This document shows positions 24,904-34,800 of a DNA stretch of 64,000 nt, piece by piece. The notes under the pieces were generated by a model. The model searched no databases, had not been told where the DNA came from, and saw nothing but the letters and a program-made list of their open reading frames with translations. Within the stretch, counting starts at the first letter, position 1. Each line of letters starts with the position of its first letter. The translations under genes and the position numbers were made by a program. The DNA comes from Agapetus fuscipes (lineage: Eukaryota > Arthropoda > Insecta > Trichoptera > Glossosomatidae), in the NCBI GenBank assembly GCA_951799405.1, contig OX637337.1:13514347-13578346 (forward strand), written 5' to 3'.

Positions 24904-25245
24904 TCACCTTTCAAGCTTTTTCACCTTTCCAATTTGCTTCAAGTGGATTAAAACAGTTTTATCACTAACTTTGCAGCCTACAGCTAACTCGGACGTGGTT
25001 TGCGATGGATCCGCTTCCACAAAAGTCTTCAATTCCTCATTATCAACTTTGGTCTCCGGCCGTCCACGAGGCTTGTTCTGCAGGCCGAAATTTCCAGAAC
25101 GAAAACCTTGTAACCAAAAACGCACTATGTTTTATTTTTTGACATCGTTGCCATACACATCATTAATCCTTCGAGCCGTTTCTGCAGCACTGGTGCCACG
25201 GGGGAACTCGTACTGGTAAACAACGCGATATTTCAAGTTTTCCAT
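24904..25245 (-). pseudogene. Mariner transposase, N-terminal fragment with an internal stop
   Basis: Starts at ATG 25245 with MENLKYRVVYQYEFPRGTSA and then AAETARRI. It hits a TAA after NDVKK, then continues in the same frame with VRFWLQGFRSGNFGLQNKPR, GRPETKVDNEELKTF, DPSQTTSELA and SDKTVLIHLKQIGK. These are the paired helix-turn-helix DNA-binding domains of mariner transposases. Only about 115 of some 345 residues remain and the DDD catalytic domain is absent, so the protein is dead. Confidence 0.88.
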
Positions 25246-25299
25246 TTTGTAAAATGAGTGACGCAAAGAAAAAAACAATTGAGTTACGAACAAATGAAT

Positions 25300-25432
25300 A
25301 ACATACCTGATGATGACCTACTAGGTCGAAAACGCGTTTGTAATTTATTTTAAAGATTTTAATCTCTTTAAATATATTTGAGTGAAAATAAACAGTGTTT
25401 TCTTTGAATTCCTTCAAAAAAATTGTAAACTA
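25300..25432 (-). repeat. Repeat J copy 2, inside the mariner leader
   Basis: Reverse copy of 18689-18828, from 'tgatgatgacctactaggtc' to 'ccttcaaaaaaattgtaaac'. Its sharp borders inside the mariner suggest a nested insertion. Confidence 0.85.
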
Positions 25433-25601
25433 AAAATGAATAACAGTTTTTGAAACACAAATACATGAGTAAATAGCTGTAAAAATTGGAATTTGGAATT
25501 CTTAACCAAAGAGGAGATATTTGAGATCAAAGTGGTCAGTAGGGCAAAACGCCAATTTCATATGTAAGGACCTAATCCTAATATATAAATTTTATAAATA
25601 T

Positions 25602-26036
25602 TGTAATGTAAATAGTAAATTAATATAGGTGTACATCGTAGGTAGTAATAGTTATCATAGCATTATGTCAAAAGTAGGTTAATATAGGTGTACACCGTAG
25701 GTAGCAATAGACCTAAGAAATGTAGAAATTAAATGATCATTTTTGTAGTCACGAACTTGGTAGAATATGCGGGAATGTGCTGGCAAAATTAGTCACTGGA
25801 AAGTACTGTCTGTGAAGTATGTATATAAGGCGGAGAATTGAGTGTGCTAAGCCAGTGCGAAAGTTGGCTTTGATTCGAAGAGTGTAAGCGATACTAAACT
25901 GTGAAAAATAAATTTGTGCTACCAAAAGAGTTAAAAATAAATGTAAATTTGTAAATTAATTAAGTGTAAATAAAGATCCTAAAAGAAGACCTGTGTGTTT
26001 TAATTTATGGACTTTTCGAACCTAAAAAACATAACA
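25602..26036 (+). mobile_element. Solo LTR (435 bp) of an LTR retrotransposon
   Basis: Begins TGTAATG and ends ATAACA, and is flanked on both sides by the 4-bp duplication 'atat' (25598-25601 and 26037-26040). It contains a TATA-like 'tatataagg' (about 25821), AATAAA words near 25980 and the 3' block 'gaagacctgtgtgttttaat'. The LTR at 53660-54090 is related. No internal region is present, so recombination between two LTRs is likely. Confidence 0.75.
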
Positions 26037-26140
26037 ATATGTATATGACAATAATAAATATATTATGTTATATTATCTAGGTTTTTAGCAGTAGCTTCGT
26101 GAAAGTTCATCTTTAAAATTTAAAAATACAAAATAAATAA

Positions 26141-26450
26141 AACTTTGTTTTAATTCACTTGTGAGTTTATTTTGTAATGCACTACTAGTTTCGGTAGTGC
26201 AATATCTACCAATAATATAATTAACAACATTGTCTTTCCCACAGGTCTTTCCTAATACATCCCCTCTTCTTTCAATGTTCCTTCTTAAGCTCCGCCCACC
26301 TTATACCCCCTCCCCTTCTATAAGTGATTAAATTCTATCTTTGTATTTTTATTTTAGTTTTAAGGTAGCACCTGTCGATGGTAGATGTTGCACTACCGAA
26401 ACTAGTAGTGCATTACAAAATAAACTCACAAGTGAATTAAAACAAAGTTT
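26141..26450. mobile_element. Fold-back element G (about 70-bp arms)
   Basis: 26141-26212 and about 26380-26450 are reverse complements (ttgttttaattcacttgtga; gcactactagtttcggtagtgc). They surround a 165-bp loop. A single diverged arm occurs at about 9418-9480. Confidence 0.85.
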
Positions 26451-26749
26451 TTTTTTTTTTAATTGTAATATATGTATTATGTATTTACAAATAACAACAA
26501 CCTATGAGGGAAGTAAGAAGGGAGTTAATTATTGTAATGTTGATATATCCTTGCTACTACATTATTTTATATATTTTTTTATAAAATTTATAATTTTCAT
26601 AAAAAAATAATAATTATCAATAATGTAAATATACCTACCACAAAATGGATAATATCATTGATAATACACATAAATAAAACATATGTTTTTGACTTTCTTA
26701 AGGTTTTGTTGTTTTTATATACCTGAATGTTATTTATTATTTGTGTTGT

Positions 26750-26858
26750 ATAGGTTGGTATGAGGCTGACCACGCATACTGTAAAAAATGTTTCACTTTG
26801 ACAATGCCACCCCTGTTTCAGGGAAGGTCGGCACAAGTTGCAGGGTTTATGTTCATTT
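26750..26858 (+). repeat. Rep-A copy 4 (3' truncated)
   Basis: The head 'taggttggtatgaggctgac' runs through 'cacccctgtttcagggaagg' to 'tatgttcatttt', where it meets the LINE tail that follows. Confidence 0.85.
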
Positions 26859-27130
26859 TTTTTTTTTTTTTAAGGAATCCTGTGCGGGAGGCTCCCCAAT
26901 TCTTAAAAGTCTTGGGGGTCTATGTCACCCTGGAAGGGTGCCGCAGAGGTGTTGCTTGAGTTCTTGCTTCTATCGTGAGGCGCTGCAAGGAAGTAGTGAT
27001 TGATGTTGGTTTTGAATAAAACCGGATTAAATTGGGAAGGGAGCACAGATACTGGTAGACCATTCCATAAACGGGCAGTTTGGCAAAGGAATGAGTCATG
27101 AAGACGCCAAGTTCTCATAGTTTTGAGATC
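26859..27130 (-). mobile_element. LINE ORF2 C-terminal tail (minus)
   Basis: The frame 26903-27118 encodes HDSFLCQTARLWNGLPVSVL, then FKTNINHYFLAAPHDRSKN and SSNTSAAPFQGDIDPQDF. This is the conserved 'F...TARLWN.LP' end of a non-LTR retrotransposon ORF2, with a poly(A)-like tract at its 3' side (26857-26870). The same family is found at 59906-60180. Confidence 0.8.
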
Positions 27131-27251
27131 GACTGCAAAGGGATGAATAAGAGTCGTACTACGAGTTTCCCTTTCTGAAATGCGAGGGGGAGGGATTAAT
27201 TAATGGAGCTCATTAGAACAAGCTCCGTGAAATGTTCATTTGAAGTTTGAT

Positions 27252-27402
27252 TTAAATGAGAACCAGCCCCCACTTCAACTGAAAGTGGTTGGTGTGATGC
27301 CGGCCCCCTTACCTGTAAAAATAAATAGGTCCCGAATCGCCACATGCGACCCCTTCGGGGATAACGCAGGCAAGAAGTTACACTATATGTGTAGCTTAGT
27401 TG
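27252..27402 (+). mobile_element. SINE-C 3' fragment
   Basis: Runs from 'gagaaccagcccccacttca' via 'gtggttggtgtgatgccgg' to 'gtgtagcttagttgttgcgg'. Confidence 0.85.
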
Positions 27403-27449
27403 TTGCGGTACTAAAGAAAAAGAAGAGGAGCTTTTTTCAACGTTAGGCC

Positions 27450-28085
27450 GTCACTGCAACTACAATTCATTCAAGTACTTGGGTACCCTTAAAAATGCCA
27501 AAAATATCCTATCCTCAGAATTACATGCCCGAATTCACTCCGGCAATAATGCTTTTTTGGCCTTAGAGGGCTATTGTGCTCAAAATGGCTATCCCGCTCC
27601 ACAAAATTCAAGATTTACACTTCCATTGTTCAGCCAGTTGTGTTGTATGGATGCAAAGCCTGGAGTCTGACTCAAAAACAAGAAAAATCTCTCCAGGTCT
27701 TTGAGAACAAAATGCTTCGTCGCATTCTAGGACCTGTATTTGAAGATGACAGGTGGCGTATCCGGACCAACGCGGAGCTGATGTCCGTGTTTCAAGATGC
27801 AAACATAGTGTCGGTAATGAAATCAAGAAGACTCCAGTGGGCCGGACATGTATCACGTGCAGAGGACTCCAGGATCATCAGAACAATCTTGGATGGTGCC
27901 CCCTCAGGTGTTAGACCACTCGGACGTCCCAGGATGCGGGGGGCAGACAACGTTGATGCCGACGCCGAAGTTCTGGGAGTGAGAGGACCATGGAGGGAAG
28001 CAGCACAAGACATAGAGTCCTGGAGGATTGTGGTGCGGGAGGCCCTGAGCCTTTAAGGCTTATGAGTAAAAGTAAGTAAGTAAGT
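27450..28085 (+). mobile_element. LINE 3' fragment with (AAGT)n tail
   Basis: Frames 27450-27570 and 27574-28056 encode SFKYLGTLKNAKN, then (after a frameshift) VQPVVLYGCKAWSLTQKQEK, FENKMLRRILGP, RRLQWAGHVSRAED, GVRPLGRPRMRG and GVRGPWREAAQDIESWR. This is the region downstream of the reverse transcriptase. It ends in tandem aagt units (about 28070-28085), the family tail also seen at 57389. It is 5' truncated and broken. Confidence 0.88.
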
Positions 28086-28223
28086 ATAAACATTTCCATA
28101 AACTCCACTCGATCGCCTAAATAGAAATAAGTATGGAAGATGCAGTCGTTTTTCTAGTGAGTGATTTATTTTTTATATTTGTTAGTTTAGTCTTTAGTTG
28201 GGAAGTTAATGTACCTATTTTTT

Positions 28224-29197
28224 TATACTCGGGGTTAGGCAATTCAATCCCGCTTAATTTTCGCGGGATCGATGTTCCGGAAGTACTCAGGCGGGATCCG
28301 TTGGATCCGCGGGATTGAAATAATAACGGAATTTAATAAAAAATTACCGCAGACGTCTTTCTAAATATTTTTTTTTTCCGATCCCGGCCTTATTATAGTA
28401 TAATCAAATATTGTTTCAAAGGAACTCATGATTTTTCTCCCTACGGCGTATTACTGAGCCGATAAAATGATAGATTTTTTTTTTTTTTAGTTTTGGCACG
28501 ACTTTTTATATTAACAACAGAGTTATATTAACATTTCAATTTTTTTTTAGGGCCTGTTGCACCACACTGCAATCAGACAAAAATCAAAATTAAGTGTGAT
28601 TTCTCCCATCAAATAAAAAAATTGGTTGTATATACGTAAATCAGCTGATGTGCATCATCTTCCCTTCTCAAATTCCATCATATTATTACCCACTTCCGAG
28701 AAATATTTAACCAAGGTCCTTACCATCATTAAGCAATCAAATTTGATGTGTCAATCAAATGTTGATGGGAAGTTGGTGCAGGGTAAACGTAAAGAGTGCA
28801 ATGTGCATCAGCCCTTAATGTACACTAAAAATTAAATTTTGTGATTAAAAATGTAAAAAAATACGTAAAATCAAAAGTATAACTTATACGTTTTTAAGTG
28901 TGAAAAAAAATAGTGAAGCGTATTAATAATGATAAATTTGTTTTCCATACAATTCCTTAGTTGAAAACATCTGTCTTGCCACCAAGCAATATGGCATTTT
29001 TGTTTAATCAGATGAGAAAAATCAATTAACACATTAAAAAGTGTGACTTTTCAAAAACAATTGTCTTTTATTACGTTCGGTACTTCATATTTTCATAAAC
29101 ATGAATACTTAGATTAGGATCCACGAGATCGACGACCTTAATCCCGCGAAGTTGCGGGATTGAGATTTTGATGCGGGATCGGATCCTATACTCGGGG
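28224..29197. mobile_element. Possible ~950-bp insertion flanked by an 11-bp direct repeat
   Basis: The word tatactcgggg occurs at 28224-28234 and 29187-29197. Just inside both borders are subterminal palindromic words (caatcccgc ... gcgggat) in roughly mirrored arrangement. The interior is AT-rich and has no gene. This fits a non-autonomous element, but the family is unknown. Confidence 0.45.
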
Positions 29198-29655
29198 TAT
29201 TACACTAAGTTAGTGTGAGTAAACATTAAGTTATTAGTTCTGCACAGAGACTCGGGTACCTCGGTCGCCTTTTTGTTAAAGTAATCAATGTTGTTTATAT
29301 AACTATTAGTTTGTGATTTTTTAATATTTTTTCAAAACATTTAAACATTAAGTAATGTACCTAACTAAATACTTTTAATTAACCTCTCTAAAATTTGGAT
29401 TTTTTTTATTGTGATCAATTTAAAAAAAAATATATAGATATAAATATACGTTTGTTAATGATAAAGATACTAGGCAATACATGGCAAATAGGTTGTTGGA
29501 AAAAAGGTTATTGACTATTGTTAATTCAGGTTAAAAAAAGTTCAAATTATTAAATTAGTCATGTTTTTAATTGAATTGATAAGCAATGAGGTTTCTATTC
29601 AAAATGAAAAACAAATTTAATTTACTTTTGTTCAAGTATATACTCGTACACTAGG
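29198..29655. other. AT-rich spacer
   Basis: Nothing recognisable beyond poly-A/T tracts. Confidence 0.5.
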
Positions 29656-29720
29656 TGGTCAGAAGTCTAGTGGTTAACGATACGAACTTATGTTCGATTC
29701 CCGACGGAGCATATAAAAAT
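29656..29720 (+). mobile_element. SINE-B head fragment
   Basis: Only the tRNA-like head remains: 'agtctagtggttaacgatac' and 'gttcgattcccgacggagca'. Confidence 0.75.
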
Positions 29721-29777
29721 ATCATTTTTATCTATTTATTATTATCTATTTATTTTTATCTATATTTATTTATTATC

Positions 29778-30017
29778 AAGTTGCAAAAATATTTAACATT
29801 GGGGATTCACATTATATCCATTTTAACAAGCAAACACGTATAAGTTCGCGTTTGTACATGCTGCATGTGAACCTACAACATAAAAACCCAAATCTCAAAT
29901 GAACATACATCCTGCAACTCTTGCCGACCTTCCCTGAAACAGGGGTGACATTGGTAAAGTGAACCATTTTCTACAGCATGGGTGGTCAGCCACATACCAA
30001 CCCATAAATCAAGGAAA
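29778..30017 (-). repeat. Rep-A copy 5
   Basis: Full-length reverse copy from 'aagttgcaaaaatatttaac' to 'ccacataccaacccataaat'. Confidence 0.88.
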
Positions 30018-30051
30018 TTGGTTATGAATTGCTTTATATGTAGTTGAAAAA

Positions 30052-30296
30052 TAGGTTTGTATGAGGTTGACGCCCTTGGCTATAATAGGTTGGTATGAGG
30101 CTGACCCCCATGCTGTAAAAACTTGGTTTAGTTTTGCCAATGCCGTATGTGCTTACAAAAAAAAAAGAAACCTCAGATGAACATAAGCCTTGCAATTCCT
30201 GCCACCTTTTCCTGAAACCGGAGTGGTATTTTCAAAAGTGAATCAAGGTTTTACAACATGGCGGTCCGCCTCATACCAGCCTATTAGTCAGGGAAA
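30052..30296. repeat. Rep-A head-to-head pair (fold-back)
   Basis: A + strand Rep-A start (30086-30147, 'aggttggtatgaggctgacc') runs straight into a - strand Rep-A start (30148-30296, '...cctcataccagcctattag'), so the two halves form a hairpin. A further partial head precedes at about 30052. Confidence 0.75.
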
Positions 30297-30794
30297 TGTA
30301 AGAAAAGATGAAAAGCAAACATTAAAAAAAGATTTCTAACTTTTCCGTAATACGAAAATCTTCCGTGATATTGTTCCATTTGTATGACATCACCTTTCCT
30401 AGATTATAGACAGCATTGACGAGAAACAGACAAATCGCTTCAGCCGTCCTCGAGTGTTGCAGTTACCAACGAACATCAATTCTAATGTAATAGGTGATCA
30501 TAGAAGTCAAGCAACTTACGATAGCTTATGTATGCAGTTGGTATCAAGAGTGCAATGTGCATCAGCCATAATTCATATTAAATATTAGATATCACATTCG
30601 GAAAATATTAAATGCTATTAAGTTTTGAGGTTACGGGAAATGACACACTAGTGTTTTATAAAATGATGATTGGGGTAAGATTATATAATAAACTTTGTAC
30701 TGTAAGCCAGTAGTATGCATTTTCATGATGAAATCTATGAATTTAAAACGATGAAAAATTGGGGCTTCACGCGGCCGGGTTGCTAAAAAGAAAT

Positions 30795-31036
30795 TAGGTT
30801 GATTTATTTGGTGAGCGCTGTTTTTGTGTGTATCACACCTCAAGAGCCCTCTGCGAGCTTGGTCGTTGCTGTAGAAAGCGCCAATTCTCAAGCAAGACCC
30901 AGTTGCTGTAAGGCTTGATGGACCTTTTGATGAACGGTCTTTGGTAAAGGTTTATTTTTTGCGCTTCGCCGGGATTCGAACCCACAACCTTCCATTTACG
31001 AGTCCGAAGTGTTACCACTGGACTACGGACTGGTCT
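30795..31036 (-). mobile_element. SINE-B copy (minus)
   Basis: Reverse-oriented copy with B-box-like gggattcgaaccc and A-box region 'gttaccactggactacggac'. It includes the 3' part 'gagcgctgtttttgtg' and 'cctcaagagccctctgcga'. Confidence 0.88.
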
Positions 31037-31049
31037 AGGACGAAGATAA

Positions 31050-31150
31050 CTTATAATGAGGTCCGCAGATGTATTGACATAGAAAAAATTGCGACATCAC
31101 ACGGCCGGGTTGCTAGGGAAGGGGCAAACAAACATTATGTTACTGGTTGA
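31050..31150 (-). repeat. Repeat K copy (minus)
   Basis: Contains 'aatgaggtccgcagatgta' and 'cacacggccgggttgctaggg'. Confidence 0.65.
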
Positions 31151-31869
31151 ACTTGTCCCATACAAGTGTGACGTTTGTACGACGGGAAAAACTTTTCAAT
31201 TCAAATTTCTGTTGAGTCTCTTTGTTATTGGTGGCTTTTAAAAGTTGTAGTTACATAGACCTCTGCTATTTCAATTTAAAAATATTGGTTTATCACATGT
31301 TTGCTTGTGGGTATACATTTAATATGAAGCCTTAATGTGATATATACTTAAGATTATATATATAGATGAAAGGTTTAATAATATCAAATTATTTTTGTGT
31401 CAGGTGTGACCATGTTGTTTTCACAGTTTTTCATGTGATGAATGAAATGCAGCTGAAGTAACTGTGAATAGAACTTGGTCCAACGCGAAACTATTCAAAA
31501 TTAATTTGTTAGCAAGGCCAACCATGAAAGTCTTCTTCATCTTGTTGTTTCAGATCAATGGTCTGTCGTCAATGAGAAGTAGAGCACCAACTATTTGTGT
31601 AGATAGGTCTCTCCATTGACATATGATATCTGGGTCTCTCCGTTTTGTTCCAAGGTTTGATTTCCGTTTCAGTGAATTTTGAGATTTGTTTGCTTCGGGG
31701 GGGGGGGGGGGGGAGCTTTACCTTACTCAGTAACCCTCCTCCTTTTGCATCAAAACTTGGGATCAGCAAGTGGCGGAGTTACTATGAAGGTTTAAGTTCA
31801 AAATTGTATTTAATCAATTAAACTATGCTTTCCAGATATTTGTAAGCTGATAAAGAAGAAGGAGGAAAG
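31151..31869. other. 5' flank of EcKinase-like gene 1
   Basis: No gene. Contains a G18-type run near 31687-31712. A pyrimidine tract with 'ctttccag' ends at about 31835, 35 bases before the ATG, and could be the acceptor of a 5' UTR intron. Confidence 0.45.
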
Positions 31870-34800
31870 ATGGGGGACCTCAGTGTCAACCTACCAGTGG
31901 ACACAACTGATATGATCAACGACGTAGCCAAACAAGAGAAATTCACAGACTTTGTCGTCTCAGGAGAAATAGCCTCAAGCACAGGCGACAACTTCCTCGG
32001 TTTAATCTATAGAGTCAGCATAGAAGAGAAATCCAACGCCAAGAAAAAGATATCCCTGATTTTAAAATACCCTGGAAGTGTAGAACTGAGAGCAGTGATG
32101 CCAATCAACTTCTTCTACAAGAAAGAGCTCTACGCTTACTCGAAAGTCCTGCCAACATTCTGCAAGTTGCAAGAAGAATGTGGAATCAAAGCCGAAGACA
32201 GAATACGATACGCTAAATTCTACAGAGGAGTCGATGAAGATTTGAAGGAATTCATCATCATGGAAGACCTGAGAGAAGACGGTTATAGATTATACGATAG
32301 ATTGCAGCCCATGGATTACCAACACGTTTGTGTGGTCGTGAAGAACCTGGCATTGCTCCACGCAGCTTCTTTCGCGATGAAGAGCAAACATCCAGAGCGG
32401 TTTAAGCAGCTAAGTGAAGGAGTGGCGCATGGAATGCAGTATGGAGACGGATTCGGAGTGTTCCTTCGAGATACGACTTCTAAAATTGCTGACCACATGG
32501 TGGAGGAAGACTTGAAGCAGATTTTGAAGAAGTTGTCGCTGGATATTGGAGACAGGTTGAGAGATATTTTGGATCAGAAAACTGCTGACGAGTACAGCGT
32601 CATCTGCCATGGCGATTGCTGGTCGAATAACATCATGTTCAAATATGAGGTAGGTCAGAAATTGCTTACAAGTTACAATGGTGTACCAAAGATAACATAC
32701 CGCCAGATGTACGAAGCCACGAGTCAGAGTGTGATATTGAACTTGAAGTTTCTTGCAAACATAATTAGAACAAAATAGGATGCGGCATTTACCAACATAC
32801 TGTCATTTCATCATCAAATCGTCTTTGGTTATAGCAGTTTATTAACGCCTAACCTAACGAAATATTACCGAGTACAATATTAACAATCTAATCTAATCTA
32901 ATCTAATCTAAGCTGCAAGGATATATACCATTTAAGATTTATATCAAATGCATTCCCACAAGCAGACATGTATAATTTCGCGCTAACACATGCCGCATGT
33001 GGACCTACATTATAAAAACCCATCTCAAATGAACATAAGCCCTGCAACTCTTGCCGTCCTTCCCTGAGACAGAGGTGACATTGGCAAAGTGAACCATTTT
33101 TTCACAGTATGGGTGGTCAGCCGCATACCAACCTATAAGTCAACATGCAACATGCTTTTTATTGACGTGGCACCCTAATCCCCAAGATTTGTGCGAAATG
33201 TAGATACCTAAATGAGCAAAAATACAATTGATCTACATCAAACGATTAGATTTGCAATGTATATTCCGTCAATCATATTATTTTATTGGCAAAAAAATAT
33301 TGGAATAAAATAAACTTAAATTTACAAATCGGTTTTCGCTGGGGTGCAAAATTTGTCTACCTACCTGTGTCCCAGTTGTGATGGGTGATTTTTCTCAGAA
33401 GGTAACTCGATGGAGAAAAAGAAAGCCATCGGACATTAAAATTCCAAGGGGAAAAATAAAATATTATTTATAAAAAAATAGCTCAGATTTTGCAATTTAC
33501 ACTTAAAGTAAATAAAATTGGCTTTGAAACACGTATCTTTAAATTTTCATACAATAGAAATTAAGGAAATCACCAAAGAGTGAGTATTTGAAATAAATGG
33601 ACAATAAAACTTATTTAATAATAAAAAATCACATTAATATTGGTTAATCTTTCAAAAAATATATATTCATCACGTATTTCATTTCATTTTATTAAGAAAT
33701 ATTGTGTATTTCCATAAATATGCAAACTTTTAAGATTTCTCACTCACGGCGCGCGTCTAGACTTCAGAGTAACTCGATGTTACACCGGCTTATCTTGATC
33801 ATTATTACCGCGCGTCAACCGGCCCCTCCCCGCGCCTCTGACTTGTTCCCCTCTGATACCCTAGTCTGTCGGAACTACAAGCCGGTGATCGCATCGGGAA
33901 TCAAGACTCGGAAGCATACTCGGGAGTGTTCGTGAGTCTGCAGCTTTAGTTTACACGATCGAAAAAAATTTCGCGCGGTTTAAAAAAAATTTTTTTTACA
34001 TTATTGTTACAAACGAAATAAATAGTTTTATACATTACTTTTTGCGTCATTTTTAAAAGGGAAGCCGATGGGAATCGTGTCATTCGGACCCTTCTCCACT
34101 GCTATGTACATACTTTTCTTTATCAAGGACCGGGCGTAATTTTTCACACAGCCTTACTACTGTACCTGGGTTTTGCTTGAGTTGGCGCTTTGTAGCGACG
34201 ACTCTGTGAAGAAAAAATAGATATAAATTGTATCTAATCATTATACCTGCTGTCAATCATATATTATTGGGGTCATTGAAAAAGAAAGTCGTTTTAACAA
34301 GTACAAGTTATTTTGCGTCTGTCCCGGCTTGTGAAATCATTACATTGTTGCAATCGCTATTTTTGTAAATAAAAAAGTAATTGAATAATAACGTAAAATT
34401 ATCTAAATGTGGCGTTGCAGCTTTAATTAAGATGACCTCTCGACTCCACTTTAGTTTTTATTGCTAATTTAGTTTTATCACAACAATATGACCACATTGT
34501 ATGCGTATCGATCATATCGCACGCTTAATAATAAAGAGAAATAACTCGAAAATTGGGAAAATCGAGATTTTGTAATAAAACGCAAGAACAATGCGAGAAG
34601 AATAGGTAGAATGCGACAGCCGTTCAATTTGGACGAATATGACCGAGATCAAAACATCGGCCGCCTTTTTCATCCCATACAAGTTGTACTGGTTGTCTGA
34701 ACTTCAAACGTTATTTCCCAACATTCATGTTTTTTGAGTTATTGCTCTTTATTATTAAACGTGCGATATATCAATAAATAAAAGTAGCCCGAGTATAAAA

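Larger units (their letters stand above)
24833..25575 (-). mobile_element. Internally deleted mariner element with 31-bp TIRs
   Basis: Ends 24833-24863 and 25545-25575 are inverted repeats (ttaggtctttgcatatgaaa type, two or three mismatches). Between them is the N-terminal third of a mariner transposase gene and, nested in its 5' leader, a Repeat J copy. Full mariners are about 1.3 kb, so most of the coding region, including the catalytic DDD part, is gone. The expected TA target duplication is not clearly intact. Confidence 0.85.
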
